A stretch of 64,000 bases of DNA from Mansonella perstans (Eukaryota > Nematoda > Chromadorea > Rhabditida > Onchocercidae), in assembly GCA_037074765.1 (NCBI GenBank), contig JBAMDO010000106.1:186001-250000 (forward strand). Direction: 5' to 3'. The notes beneath the pieces are model-generated. The model made no database searches, was not told where the DNA came from, and was given only the letters and a program-made list of their open reading frames with translations. Position numbers and translations under genes: made by a program. Of this stretch, positions 12,701-25,890 are shown one piece after another (position 1 is the stretch's first letter; every line of letters starts with the position of its first letter).

Positions 12701-15700
12701 TTATTCAACACTTTAATGCAATTACTCTTTAGTGTGACAGATATGAGATCAGATAGGAGTAACGCTGATCGAGAATTAAGCCTAAGATAATGATAGTTCT
12801 GATTCCTTTCTTTTAATTAGCACTACTATTAAAATGGTAGAAATCTTATTTAGCTAACAGAATTTTACTCTAATCCGATATTAATCTCGTTTAATCTAGA
12901 GACTCTTTGCATTAAGTTTATAACTTGTCTGTAAACAAGTGTCTGCAACCTTATGATCAACTCATTATAATGTCATTTGGTCATTGTCTAATGGCAAGAT
13001 TTTTAAATAAATCCCTTTTAGCTGAAAGAAAAAGCTTCCTATTTCTCTTTTATTGTCTCTAAATATAGAAGAAAGAACGAGAGAGAGGAAGATAGAAAAG
13101 TTTTTAAGAGCCGATATATTACATCATGCAAAATGACACCGTCTTGAAAAAGAGTTTCTTAATTTTCCACGAGGCTTTAAAATTGCATGAGGATCCTAGG
13201 TCCCAATCCTTGTCTCGAAATCAGACAATTGGAAAAGAAGTCTTCTTCCTTTCAAAATTTTAACATTCTTGTTTTTCAAAATCTTTCCTTTATCTTCACA
13301 AATTTGAATTTTATATTTGCAAGAATTATCTTTTTCTTTCATCAATTTTGAATTGAAATTTCTTAAATGCTTTTTTATAAAATTTGTTGCAACAAATTTA
13401 AGAATTTTTTTCATCTCAATTTTTTAATATCATCAAATCTATATAATTTTCATCCTTTTGGAATATTCTTCAGTTCGTATTATTTCCATATCTATCCATA
13501 TGCCGTTCAGAAGTGAAATTTTAGATAGGCAACAGATCGAATTTATGCAATAATTTTTTTTATCTTGGATTTTACTTTTTTCCATCCAAAATTATACCAG
13601 GATAGTAAAAATGTGGTTTAAAAAATAATAAGTTTGATCCACTACTATTAAGTTCAGTTTCTTGATAGGCCATGATAATGAACCTCCTTGAAGTTGCATA
13701 TTTAATTAAATTAATCTGTCTTAGGTTTTGTTTAATTTCGCCCTCAATTTGATAAAGCTATTTCGTAGTTACTGATTAAAAGTAAATTTATAATTTATTA
13801 CATCTGTGTTGAGTGAATTTTTATTGACCAATTAGTGCTTACATTTTTCTCAATCGAATTTTGAAATTTAAAGAACAATTGTTTTTTTCCTGCAAATAAT
13901 TAAAATACTTTTAAGTGTTTTTTGTTACGGTGAAATGTTGCATAGGAAAATTTGTAAATGCAAGTAAGATTGAAATGAAAAAAAAAGTTTAATTGGCTAA
14001 ACGTTGCTTACTGCCGGCAGTTGATGAGGAAATATATTGAAGTTCTTTTTTCTCAAATCATTATCTTTCCCTTTTTGTTCTCAATTAGCTTTCTTCAAAT
14101 TTAATTTGAAATATTGACAGCATTGTCTTCATTTGTATTTTAGGAAACGACAACTGTGCAAGCATTTTATGAAACTTTTCAAAGAACGGTTTTCATTCTT
14201 TTGCCTTTTTTACACCCATTTAAAAAATTTTTTAGTTAAAAAATTTAATTAGTTTTGAAAAATTTCAATTTTTATTAAATTCTACTGTTTTTAATAACAT
14301 AATCGATGTAATAGATGATTCAATTTTAAAATGAAAAAGTGATTAACGTATCAATCAATGTTGACATTAAAAAATTATTGTTTTGGTCAGAAATTGCTTG
14401 CAATGTTAAACGAAATATTAATAAATCATGAACCGTATTAATAAATAATTTATATTAATATACATTAATACTTGGTTACTTACATTTTTCGAAATTATTT
14501 GCTAAATTAAAATATCTTTCATATACTGCCTTAAATATGGGAAATTTTTCAATATTCACCCATAACTGATCAAATATGGATTTTAATGTTTCGATTTCAA
14601 TGAATTTGTTTCGGAGTAAGGCTTACTGCTTCGATATAAGAATTTGACCTTTTCTTCTTATATGATTTTTTTTTTTTTTTCAACCAAATCACATAAAATA
14701 GCTCAGTGAGTGTTCTGTAAAGTATTATTTTGGATTGACTTATGCCAATGACAACAGTGATCAGATTCTTGCACTACAACTTCTGCCACCAACTATCAAC
14801 CTCATTTTGTCTCAACGATCCGTCACCCTTTCCTTCATCATAAGATCAGCAATATTGATAATGGAACTTTGCATTGCTGATTGACATCGTTTTGCGCTCA
14901 CTTGTCAGCATTATAAATCTTTGAGGATGAATTGCTCAGTTTTTCTAAACAATTTTTTCGCTTTTAACAGTAAATTTCATTAATTACTACACAAAAATTG
15001 ATATATTACTTAGACAACATAATGAAATAACTAAAACTTTAAAAAAAATTATCTTTAAATAAACATTTGTTGGTTAACTGCACAATATGCGTCTTTCTGC
15101 GAGACATTGAAACTTTTCCATTTGCACCTCAGTAAAAGTAGAAAGGGCTCTTTTGATTAAGTAAAAAAGTTAAACTTGGATAACTTGTAAATGATAATTA
15201 TGCTAAACAAGCCAATGGCACTTAATGCTCTTCAAGAAATGCTATTTCAGAAGTTTTTTTTTTTCAATAATAAAAGCCGTTTGTATTTAAATTGACTAAC
15301 CGCCAAAGAAATTTTAGAAACATTCCCTTTCTCACTCATAAATATTGGACCTTGAAAAAATTCACATAACATTTTGTTTTTTTCGTTTATTTTTATAAAA
15401 CAGTTCACATTTTATTTCACTCTTTACTGAAGCGGCTTTTCATTGGAGAATTATTTTCAACAAAAGTCGCCTTATTTTTTCCTGAAATTTTCCGGTCATA
15501 TGATACAGTTTAAGCATACTGATTGACATTTTATTCCCCTTAAATTTACTTTTTAATTTCTTTTCTGGTCTTGAAATGACATCATCAACAAATTTCATTT
15601 CTTTTTTATGATAAAAACCTTCTTTAACAGTTTACTGCTGAAATTGCTAAGATCATTGTGATTTCATTTCTGCTTTCTTAAAACAGTTATGATGACTTTA

Positions 15701-18043
15701 AATCCAAACTCAATTCAATGTCGTTGAGAGTCAAGCTGCTCCTCTGAAAATGTGATCCATTTTTTTGAAAGTTACAGAATAAATAATTCATGAAATCCAT
15801 AATCATTCACTGAAAGATTACCTCTCAAACTTCTCATTAATTCATAAATTTGAAATGGACGTTTTGTTAAATGAGTCGCAAATTTAACCCTCATTCCATA
15901 TTACATTATCCCAGAATAAAGTTATTTACAATTTATAACCTTTGAAATGAATGCATCTTTGTTGCCCATTTTGTTTCTCTTTAATTCAATTTCTCTCTTT
16001 TTCCTCTTGTCCTTAATGTTTACCACACCCTCTTCATATTTCACCTTTTAACTTTTTTAACAAGTAAATACTTTTTCCACTTGCATTTTGCAAAAGAAAT
16101 ACTTGGAAATAATACTGAAGAGCACTCAACTATTCTTGTGCATGTTTTCAAGAGTTGAAGTAATTCCTAATTGATTTTTATTTTGCCAATACTGTGAAAA
16201 TATAACTAAATTTACGGCTACACTAATTGATGACATTTGTCACCGGTAATATATTGCACTTCTACAGATAGAAAGTGAAAACGTTGCTGATCTCTATTAA
16301 ATTTATATATTTCCTTTATTTGAAATATTTCGCTGTTGACTAATTAGAAGTTCGAAATTCGATAAATTATAAATTCAAAGATTATTTCTCTGAAGTAGCT
16401 GTGTCACATTTTGAAGCTATTTTCCTTTCTGTTACGGAGGATATTTTGATGACAGCCTTGGCCATCAATTGCCATCGTTTATTATACATCTGTCATAAAA
16501 ATTTCATTCTATATAATTATCCTTTTTCCATTTCTATTGTGGAAAAGATAAAATTGTTTTCCATTACTTATATTATTGGTATATTTAATTTACGGCACAC
16601 TTAACCTATATTTGCTTCCGTAAAAAGACATATAACAATTATAGAAAGGTAAAATGTTAATGGTTAATAATGAACAATATCTGATATTTGTCAAAAAATT
16701 TTTTATCGCTATTGATAATTTGATAATTGTAATAAAAATCTTTTTACTTTACATTATGTTATTTATCAATTGATCATACTTTGGAATTTTTCTTGGCAGA
16801 ATTTTTCTTTCAAATTTTGCAATAAATCAATAGATTATTTTTATCCATATAATTAATCGCATCAAATCTATACGTTTGTTTACAGGATATCTCCTCATAG
16901 TATAATCATACATCAATTTCAATGTGGAAACCTCATAACTGTCCTGAATTGCAATGATAAATATCCAAATGACTGACTTGCAGATGGCCATTTTAAATTG
17001 CTTCCTGATCATTTTTTCTTCTACATTTTAAATCTCCGTTATAATGCTTTCCAACCAAAATTGTTCGAAATCTTTAAAAAAAAAGAGTTAAATGGTAGAA
17101 ACAGATGCATGGCGCCATTAGTGTTCGATTCTATTCCATTTCATTTCATTTGGCTAATTATATTATTACAGTAATCAAATCTTCTCCATCCTTTATTTGC
17201 TCCTGAAAACGTTTGAAAGAGTTGGATATTTGCATCAATTTTTGAAACAATGTGAAATTTCAAAAAAGTCCAGAAATCTTTTTTCCTTTTAAAAATTTGA
17301 TTCTACTAACATTTGTAAGATATTAATTTGCTTCTATGTTAAGTTCATATGTTTGCATATTTTTGCAATGAAATACACCAAAATGATTGCTTTTTTTTTC
17401 GAAATGCACTGTCTGTCAATGGTACTGAAATTTTCCGATAATTTCAGGTTCAAAATGAATATGGATAACAAGAAATGTCTATTGTGAGAAATGTCGCAAT
17501 TTACTTCAATTCTATTCCTGTTTCTTGCTAATGCAGGTGTGATATTATTTCGAAAACACAGTTTCATACTATTAGGCGTTTCAATTTCATGAATATTTTT
17601 ACGAATTTCATGCCTAAAATAGAATAAATACATGAAGCAGGTTACAAAATGATGCAGATTACCGAATTTAAATTCACCAACTTCAACGATACTATCTAAT
17701 ACTTTCAGCCTAAAATCAACTTTTTGGTTCTCTTTTGCTAGGCAGTTTATAATAAAAAAGAGCTCTTAAAATTAGCTTTGAGTATTACAAGAGGATGAAG
17801 CAAACTCTTTATATTCAATTTATGACTTCCGAACATAAAATAAATAATGTCTCACTTTAATTTGTTTCTGAAAAATAACTGTTGGTTGCCAGACTATTAT
17901 ATAAAACTGGATTTGATGAAATTTGAAGAGATCATTTAGGGATTCTAAAACTTTTTTTTTTTAAATTAATATTTTAAAGAAAAGGACGCAGTTGATTTAT
18001 TTGTAAGCTGAGTTTCAAATTTCACCTCTATAGATATAGCTAT
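6781..18043. other. Long gene-poor interval
   Basis: About 11 kb of AT-rich sequence without an exon chain I can support. Several short open frames exist (for example minus-strand frames around 9617-10251), but they overlap one another, show no family motifs and lack splice context. Homopolymer A or T runs are common (6986-7001, 11349-11367, 14667-14681). It may hold distal regulatory sequence for either neighbour, but nothing specific is visible. Confidence 0.55.
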
Positions 18044-18049
18044 TTGAAG

Positions 18050-18127
18050 ATGTACAATTTAAAGCTTGCTTTCCGGATAGTTTTTTGGACCCTGGTGACA
18101 GTTTCACATTTTTCTGCTTACGTACGC
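18050..18127 (+). other. Possible signal-peptide first exon of the Ig gene
   Basis: An ATG at 18050 opens a short hydrophobic N-terminus (Lys and Arg, then FWTLVTVSHFSA) that looks like a signal peptide and lies 230 bp upstream of the first secure Ig-gene exon. All good GT donors in it are phase 0, while the exon at 18360 needs phase 1, so the join is not proved. A cDNA or a spliced-leader read would settle the true start. Confidence 0.3.
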
Positions 18128-18359
18128 ATAAATTATTTTCTAGGAATACATGAAATGCTATGTTTTTGTGTTTGCTTTGCTTCAATTCCCCCTAGATTCG
18201 CATTTCTTTTATGTATGAGAGGAATTTCACTTTAATACTTTATTCAGTAAAAAAGATAGAAAGGGAAATTTGCAAATTTTGATTTTATTTGACATAGGGT
18301 TGCAAAAATTCTTCCCTTCAATCGTTAAATTTCAGAAAATTTCTGCTATAGCAATTCAG

Positions 18360-21300
18360 GTGCTGGATTGTCGAGAGCGGAAATGAATAAAACCAAGTCA
18401 AAAGTGGTTAATGAAATGTTAATACCAAGGTTTGTATTCAAATTTCAGATTGTTATATTTCTAGAAAATCATGAAATTTTAAAAGATCTTTTTGTCCTTC
18501 AAAAAGTTTTTGTATTTTGAATTTTTCTTATCATGTTTCGTTTCTGCAATTATCTTTCTATAGTAACATATATTTTTTTTATCTGTGATATTTCAATTAG
18601 AAAATTGCATGATTATTTTTACGAATAATAAGTCCGGAAAAACGGGAAGACAAATAGATGTTTATGAACCATAAATATATGATTATAATCGTTGATTAGA
18701 TAATGTTTTTGTTACTCATTCTTCAATATGTTAAATCCTTAGCGAACCTACGGTCTGTTGGATTTATGACCACGGAAAAGATCAGTGAAAATCGGAAATA
18801 ACAAGCCGATGGGAAAATTTGAAATTCGAGAATAACATTTGAGAAATTTCAAATTTATGTAAAATGATCTTACCAAATACTGATACTGTTTTCGATTGAA
18901 AATGAATAAGTATTACTGAGATAAGATGACAAAGTGTAGTACAAAACATGATGAGTCGTTTAAAGACTGAAAAAGATATATTTGTAATTATACAAATACA
19001 GATATTCAACAACGGCACTGATGTGTGAACCGGTGTTTACTAGTACCAACAGCCAGGCACAGTGGTATCACAATGGTGTAGTTGTTGCAAATGTTTCAAG
19101 GTAACTATTTGAAATTCGTTAGAAAAGAAAATAAATATAAATTAAAGTTTATGAAATGCATGTTGCCGCAGTTTTGTAATATTTGTCATTTTTCTACAAG
19201 ACAAAATTCTTACAACTTTCTAATTCTAGCAAAATTTATAATTGAATAATTGATTTCAGTCTCTTGTTCCTGACTACTTACTACTTTCGCTTCCTTTTTT
19301 TTCCTTTTTGCAATAAAAAAATCATATTTAATTTTCATGTTATTAAAAGTTTAAATCCTGCATCTTTTTGATTTTAGCTTAGAATTCAGTAGAAGATTTT
19401 GAAATGAATTCATTCCTTGATCAATGATATTTTTATGAAACATTTTAAATTTGAAAAGTTAAAGGTCAGAAAATGAATAGTGAAAAAGAACAAACAATTT
19501 CCTGTTTGTTCTTTTAGATTATTATTTATTTTTTATTTAATAGCATCTTAAAACAAAAATTGCAGTACTTCAAATGCAGTATTGCGCAATTATACATATT
19601 ATACAGAACAAGCTATTCCGGATGTTGGTTTCCTTATTATTACAAATATTTCTCTAGGTAATTTTACTTCATCAGATCTCTCAAACAGAAAAAAAGTTTT
19701 TTTTTCAAACTTCTCAAACCATCTGTTTTTTTTTTGCACTTTCTACTATGTTTTACATTTTGAAAATGATTTTTGAAATATCTGATAGATGGTTGAAGAA
19801 ACTTTCTAATTCTGTAGAGGATGAAGGCAATTATTGGTGTCGCCGAATAGATAATAGACAGGAAGGTGAAGTGGCTAAAATTGTTGTTGCCTATGTGGAA
19901 CCGTTTCCAAATAATTCCCGACCAATATTTCATCCAGCTCCAGTACACTTTGGACAATTAGTCACCGTTGATTGCCCAAGAACTAAAGCTTTTCCACCAC
20001 CAGTTTATACCTGGTTCTTGGCAAGTTCTTTTAATAATTTATTATAACATTTCATGAAGTAAATGGAATATGAGTAGCATGAGTTATTAATATTTTTATG
20101 AGTAATACATATCTGTCTGTAATTGTTTATATTTTTATCAGTAATACATATCTCAGGCCGTACAAGTGCCGAAACATACATGGAAGCCATTCCAAGTATG
20201 TTTAGTATAATATTACCTATTTTATTTTCTCTATAAAATTCCAGAATGGAAAAGCAATTGATTTGTCAACAAGACGAATTATTCAGAATTTAAATGGTTC
20301 ACTTCAAATTCAACAATTTTTACGCCAAGATATTGGTGTTTATGAATGTGTTGTAAGAAATTTCGCAGGCCGTACAAGTGCCAAAACATACATTGAAGCT
20401 ATTCTAAGTGTATCTAGTGGTAATTTATTTTGATCAATTTGCTAACATTTTAAAAATTTTCTGCAACACTCATTTTTTCACTCATTCTTTTCTCAGTGCA
20501 ATCTCTAAAATCATCTAATGAAATTATTCACGGCGAACTTTTTGTATTGTCAAAAGCAAAAAATATTTTTGTATTTTTATGTAAATTCGAACAGTTTCGC
20601 TCAAATATTTGTAAATTAAATCAGTTGAATTTAATTTAAATTTGTAGATATTTTTGATGGGTCAATTTTCACAAGTCTATGTCAAAGTATATTCCGAAAA
20701 CGACTGTTATGGTTCTTATTTGGTTGTTTAGCAACAAGGTTTGTTAATTTTTATTTCTATCTGTATTTTCCTATAGCTAATTGATGAAATTGTATGTTCC
20801 GGTGTATACTGCAGAATTTCTGAATAAATCAATATGGTTTAATTTTAAAGAAACTTGAATAAAATAATTTTAATGGAGTATATCAGAAGTTAAAATACAT
20901 TTTTTGCCAGTTCTGTAAGTGAATCATTTGAAATTAACTATACAATTTGCAGTTATAATCTTAGTTTCTTTTAAAGATACCTGACATTTATCGGTTATTA
21001 GCCAAATAATTTTAAATTTCGAAATTCTTTTGAAAACATTGATAATAATATAAAATTTAATATAAAAGAGTACGAAACTTTTAGGTTTCAGTAATCAAGA
21101 TAAGATATGATAGTTATTTTCCGTTGGACTTGTCAATAAACAAATTTGAATGTCGGATAATTTAGAAACCAATGAACAATTTCAATAAGCTTTTTTTCAG
21201 TGCTGCTGTGCTATCTTATTTGGTATGTGCATTACTGCTTACACGGTCTAGTTGTCGACGTAGAACATCACTCTATCCACGTCCATTCCTTCAAATCTAT

Positions 21301-21396
21301 CCAAATTTTGCATTGGGATTCCGGAAAGTTATTGCACCAGTTGTTGATGGTGATTATGCCCGCATAAATGCACCCGATCAACATACTGGTCAATAA
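18360..21396 (+). CDS. Two-Ig-domain single-pass membrane protein
   Basis: Cell-surface immunoglobulin-superfamily protein, probably adhesion or recognition; no named orthologue recognised. Exons: 18360-18429, 19002-19100, 19566-19657, 19818-20020, 20245-20419, 20648-20738, 21201-21396 (307 aa without the unresolved 5' end). Ig1 has ALMCEP, QWYHNG and the F-strand EDEGNYWC. Ig2 has VTVDCP, the core Trp in YTWFL, NGKAID, and DIGVYECVVRN, so both disulphide pairs are present. A transmembrane segment follows (LLWFLFGCLA to AAVLSYLVCALLL), then a basic stop-transfer (RSSCRRR) and a tail of about 50 aa rich in Pro and Tyr. The junction after YTWFL uses a GC donor (TTG/GCAAGT) and the acceptor TTCCAG. 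The stop codon overlaps an AATAAA (21392-21397). The protein could be longer at the N-terminus. Confidence 0.85.
20157..20195 (+). other. Copied exon fragment in an intron, possible 39-nt cassette exon
   Basis: Positions 20154-20205 match 45 of 52 bases of the real exon end at 20366-20417. The copy begins right after an acceptor (ATCTCAG) and runs 39 nt, open in the required phase 0, to a strong donor (CCAA/GTATGT). It would add 13 residues between YTWFL and NGKAID of Ig2, read in a different frame from the parent exon. Whether it is ever used is unknown. Confidence 0.4.
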
Positions 21397-23054
21397 AGAT
21401 GCACGTGTGTTCCTTTTCACAATGTTTTGAGAAGATCATCTCTTGAGAAGTGAGCCGAAATGCTTTTCGAATCCATTAAGTTTCATACTTTAAATTATTC
21501 TCACAAACACATTCACATGAAAGCATTTCTTGCCTTGTAAAACTTTCTTTGTAAAAGCTTTAGATATGTTTGTGAAATGGTGACGAGAATCATTTAAAAA
21601 GTGAAGTTTACTTGTGTCGGATAAAAGTTTGTTTGCTAGTTATAGAAAAGAAATAGAAATGATGACTTAAGGACTCTCTGATATTGTTACCAATAGAATT
21701 TGAAATCCAGATAGTTGTAGCATTATTGATTCCAGACATTAATTACAATAGAGCGATGTTCAGATTATTATCAATTATTATAATAGGATACAGGCGAAAT
21801 ATGCAAGTATTAATATAAAGAATCTCAAAAGAGAAGAAGAGATATGAAGGATGTAATGAAGATACAAGAAAAGGAAAATACTGGTTGCAGAATAGTAGCA
21901 TTAGTAAAAAGTGATATTGAAACTAATGCTGATACTTACTTAAGCGCAGTTAAACAGCTCTTATATAGGATTTGAATTGTTTACAATACATTAGCAAGCC
22001 AGATCAAAGACAGTTATAATTAATTAATGGTGTTTAAAATTTTATAAGATTAGATAACTATTAATCAATTCTATTTCCGGAAGTAAGAACTGATTGCCAA
22101 CCTTATTTCCGGAAGTAGACACTATTAATTGCATAATTGTTTAAAAAAGTAGTAAACACTTTGAAACTTTAAAAACAAAATAATAAATCATTTTGGGACA
22201 TTTTACAATTAATCATGCCTCATAGAAACAGTTGTAGCAGAATATGACGTAATGCCTCATAGAAACAATCATAGCAGTGCAGTACAATTGCTACGGTTTT
22301 TCCTACTAACTTGTTTGTTGTCGAACTTTTTAATCTATCGTCACTATTAGCTTATTGAAAAGCATTAATTTATTTGTGTACTTCTTTTACAGAATGCTGC
22401 ATATTTTTCTTTTTTCTGTTGATAAAACAAATCTTGAGATGGTTTTATTTTTTAAAATTGATCGATAATTAGTTGTTCGATGCCTGCTAATGTTTAAAGA
22501 TCAGTGCAATATCTTGCTGCAGCTTCTCTTCTAAACCACGAAGTATTTTTTTATATTCGCCTATTCTTAAAAAGAAGTCCGAGAGATACCAGGCCTTATT
22601 TCATATTTCTTATCCATTGCTTCTTTGTAAACAATTGTATAATCAAGTTAAATTTACGACGATTGAGTTGCTTACATTATTTGCAGTGTATTGCTAAAAA
22701 GTGATCAAATCATTTATGCCTTAAAGTGGTCGAATATTTGAATGAACATTTATTTATCGGCTGTATCACCAACAACAATTTAAATTACGATTTTTTTTTT
22801 TTTATATTTACATGCGCATTTCATCCTTTTACCTTAAATATTATGATAACATTGAATTTAAAGTAATGACTATGCTATTTCTACGGGTATTTCGATAATT
22901 TCCACATTTACTGATTTATTTTAAGGTTGAATTTTGTACGTCTCGTTCTTAATCAGTTTTCGAATGCAATAATAGAGTCCCTGTTATTTTCTTTTTTTTC
23001 ATTTTATAATAAACCATGTTAATTTTGAACAAATTTAAATAACTGAATTATTGT
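21397..23054. other. Intergenic after the Ig gene
   Basis: No supported exon. Two copies of TATTTCCGGAAGTA (22072-22085 and 22104-22117) contain the ETS-type core CCGGAAGT. A phrase ATGCCTCATAGAAACA is repeated near 22215 and 22251. The open frame at 22504-22704 has no recognisable content. Confidence 0.5.
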
Positions 23055-24285
23055 AGCATAAATTTTCACAACAAAAAAAAATTTTTGTGCCCGAGGTGAG
23101 GTACGGTTGAAATTAACCATAAAAAATAAAAATCATAAAAAAATAGTTTTTTTGAAATTCGTGCCGATATGATTTCTTATATCAGAAAGTATTAAGTCTG
23201 TAAAGGTCCGGCTAATAACTCCTCCTTCCCCCCCTTCAAGAAGTAAAAGCATTAGATGTTAAGCCGCTGCAATCAAGCTTGCTAAATCGGAACGGCTTCA
23301 AATGTATGAAATTAAAGGACGACTTTTCGAAGAAAAAATTATGCGATTACAAATGTGTATTAAGTTACTCAATGAACGAATGAAATAGATTGAATGTGCT
23401 TTAAAGTCCCTTAATGCAACTGGAAGAAGGAAAGAGAAAGTAAAATTTGAAGAACGAAAGGAGAACAAGGAATCGTTAATTTGATAGACGAAGCTAACGA
23501 AGCTATCATTATTTTGACTATCTTTAAAAAGGAAATCGACTGTGAAATTCAAAAACTAACACAAACTTCAGAATCGCATCAAGCATAACCAATGGAAATA
23601 CTGTCATCAATTCCACAATATACTAATCTCAATTTCTTATACTAACCTCAACCTCTCTCGCTTATCTTTGCCCATTTTTAATAGTGACCCACGACAATAG
23701 AGAGAATTTTGAAGTGCCTTAATGCTGCTGTTCACTCATAAACCATTACAGAAATCCTAAAATTGAACTATTTAATCTCCTTTTAAAAGGAACAGTGCTA
23801 CAAGCAGCAAGGGCTCATGATATAACTCCGGAAAATTACGAAGTTTTACGAAAAATATTGACCGAAAAATTTGGAGACCCATCGACTACTAAACTATTAT
23901 ACAACGAATTATAATCTATCAAATGAAATGGATAGGAACGGATTGAAATTAGAGGCACTGAATGAAATCTAGAGCACTTCAGTATAGAAACCGCAGCTGA
24001 AAGCCGATTACCGCAATAGAAACTTGATTAAGTATATCTTCAAAAGACAGTCGATGATCATATATCAGAACTCTAAAGATTTCTCGGGTACTTGATCCAT
24101 GTTAATGAACAGACCAGAAATCAATTTGCATTCACTCAGACGGAAAAGAAACCAGTTCTATCTATACTTAAGCAAATTCCTAGAAGCTATAATGAAACCT
24201 CAAACCATTGGCAACAATTCATAATGAAAAGAAGATTTCTTATTTAATGACGAAGAAAAAAGAAAACAAAACAAGAAGTACTTCT
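23055..24285 (+). mobile_element. Left arm of inverted repeat: relic of BEL/Pao-like gag
   Basis: The arm reads on the plus strand as a damaged retrotransposon gag. Near 23290-23580 a charged coiled-coil-like segment is seen in two frames (for example KFEERKENK, then VNLIDEAN). Near 23835-23915 stands ENYEVLRKILTEKFGDPSTT, typical of the gag region of BEL/Pao elements. Stops and frameshifts are frequent. The whole arm is repeated in inverse orientation at 24590-25890. No polymerase or integrase follows, so only a gag fragment is present. Confidence 0.75.
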
Positions 24286-24589
24286 TTCAGATTCTTCTTT
24301 CCTTGAAGATATGCTGAACCGTCACACACGTTCTTGGTTTATTAGTGTTTTTATTAGGAGATAATATGCCATGATGCGGTAAACATTGTACAACACCTGC
24401 CTTCTCGTTGGAGTCCATGTCTTCGGTTATGCTTAATTGTTTTTGTTCTTTGGTTTTGTTATCATATTAGTTGAGAATTGATTCCTTTTGCAGTCGCTTG
24501 ACCAGATTCTTGAGGCGATTCATTCAAGTATGCACTGAGGACATGAACGATATTCACTATCGCAGTGATTTTAACTACAAAATGTACAC
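24286..24589. other. Spacer between the inverted arms
   Basis: About 300 bp that does not pair with itself. It would form the loop if the two arms were transcribed as one RNA. No coding motif seen. Confidence 0.6.
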
Positions 24590-25890
24590 GGCTTCTTGTT
24601 TTCTTTTTTCTTTGTCATTAAATAAGAAATCTTGTTTTCAATATGAATTGTTACCAATGGTTTGAGGTTTCATTATAACTTCTAGGAATTTGTTTAGGCT
24701 AAGATAAAATCGGTTTTTTATTCAGGCTTAGATAGAATTGGTTTTTTTCCGTCTGAGTGAACGCGAATTGATTTCTGGTCTGTTCATTAACATGGATCAA
24801 GTACCGAGAAATCTTCCGAGTTTTGATATTAATCATGGGCCTCGACTATCTTTTAAAGGTATACTTAATCAAGTATCCATTGTGGTAATCGGCTTTTAAC
24901 TGCGGTTTCTATACTGAAGTGCTCTAGATTTCATCCAGTGTCTCTAATCGTAAAAGATTCGTTCCATTTTCTCAACGGCTTCAATCCATTCCCTTCCGTT
25001 TCGTTTGATGGATTATAATAATAGTTTATTAGTCGATGGGTCTTCATATTTATTATATATAGGTCTCCATATATATATATGTCAATATTTTTCGTAAAAT
25101 TTCGTAATTTTCCGGAGCTATATCGTGAGCCCTTGCTGCTTGTAGCACTGTACCTTTTAAAAGGAGATTAAATAGTTCAATTTTAGGATTTCTGTAATGG
25201 TTTATGAGTGAACAACAGGATTAAGGCACTTCAAAATTCTCTCTATTGTCGTGGGTCACTATTAAAAATGGGCAAAGATAAGCGAGAGATTGAGGTTAGT
25301 ATAAGAAATTGAGATTAGTATATTGTGGAATTGATGACAGTATTTCCATTGGTTATGCTTGATGCGATTCTGAAGTTTGTGTTAGTTTTTGAATTTCACA
25401 GTCGATTTCCTTTTTATAGATAGTCAAAATAATGATATCTTCGTTAGCTTCGTCTATCAAATTAACGATTCCTTGTTCTCCTTTCGTTCTTCAAATTTTA
25501 CTTTCTCTTTCCTTCTTCCAGTTGCGTTAAGGGACTTTTAAGCACATTCAATCTATTTCATTCGTTCATTGAGTAACTTAATACACATTTGTAATCGCAT
25601 AATTTTTTCTTCGAAAAGTCGTCTTTTAATTTCATACATTTGAAGTTGCTTCGGATTTAGAAAGCTTAATTGCAGCGGCTTAACATCTAATGCATTTACT
25701 TCTTGAAGTGGAGGAAGGGGAAGTTATTAGCCGGACCTTTACAGGCTTAATACTTTCTGATATAAGAAGTCATATCGGCTCGAATTTCAAAAAAACTATT
25801 TTTTTATAATTTTTATTTGTTATAGTTAGTTTCAACTGTACCTCACCTCGGGCACCAAAATTTTTTTTTACGTGAAAATTTATATTACCT
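24590..25890 (-). mobile_element. Right arm of inverted repeat: relic of BEL/Pao-like gag
   Basis: Inverse copy of the left arm, with the same gag content read on the minus strand. It starts near the CTTCTTGTTTTC run at 24590 and ends near 25886, where TTTGGTGCCCGAGGTGAGG (minus strand, about 25840-25860) resembles a retroelement primer-binding site. It differs from the left arm by point changes and small indels, including an AT-rich insertion near 25040-25082. Both arms keep the same junction between the KFEERKENK frame and the VNLIDEAN frame, which suggests they were copied after the gag had already decayed. Confidence 0.75.

Larger units (their letters stand above)
23055..25890. repeat. 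Large inverted repeat, arms about 1.2-1.3 kb
   Basis: The outer ends pair around TAAATTTTCAC...GTGCCCGAGGTGAGGTAC on the left and its reverse complement on the right; the inner ends pair around 24270-24285 and 24591-24605. Arm ends were set by eye, so they may be off by some tens of bases. Confidence 0.8.
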
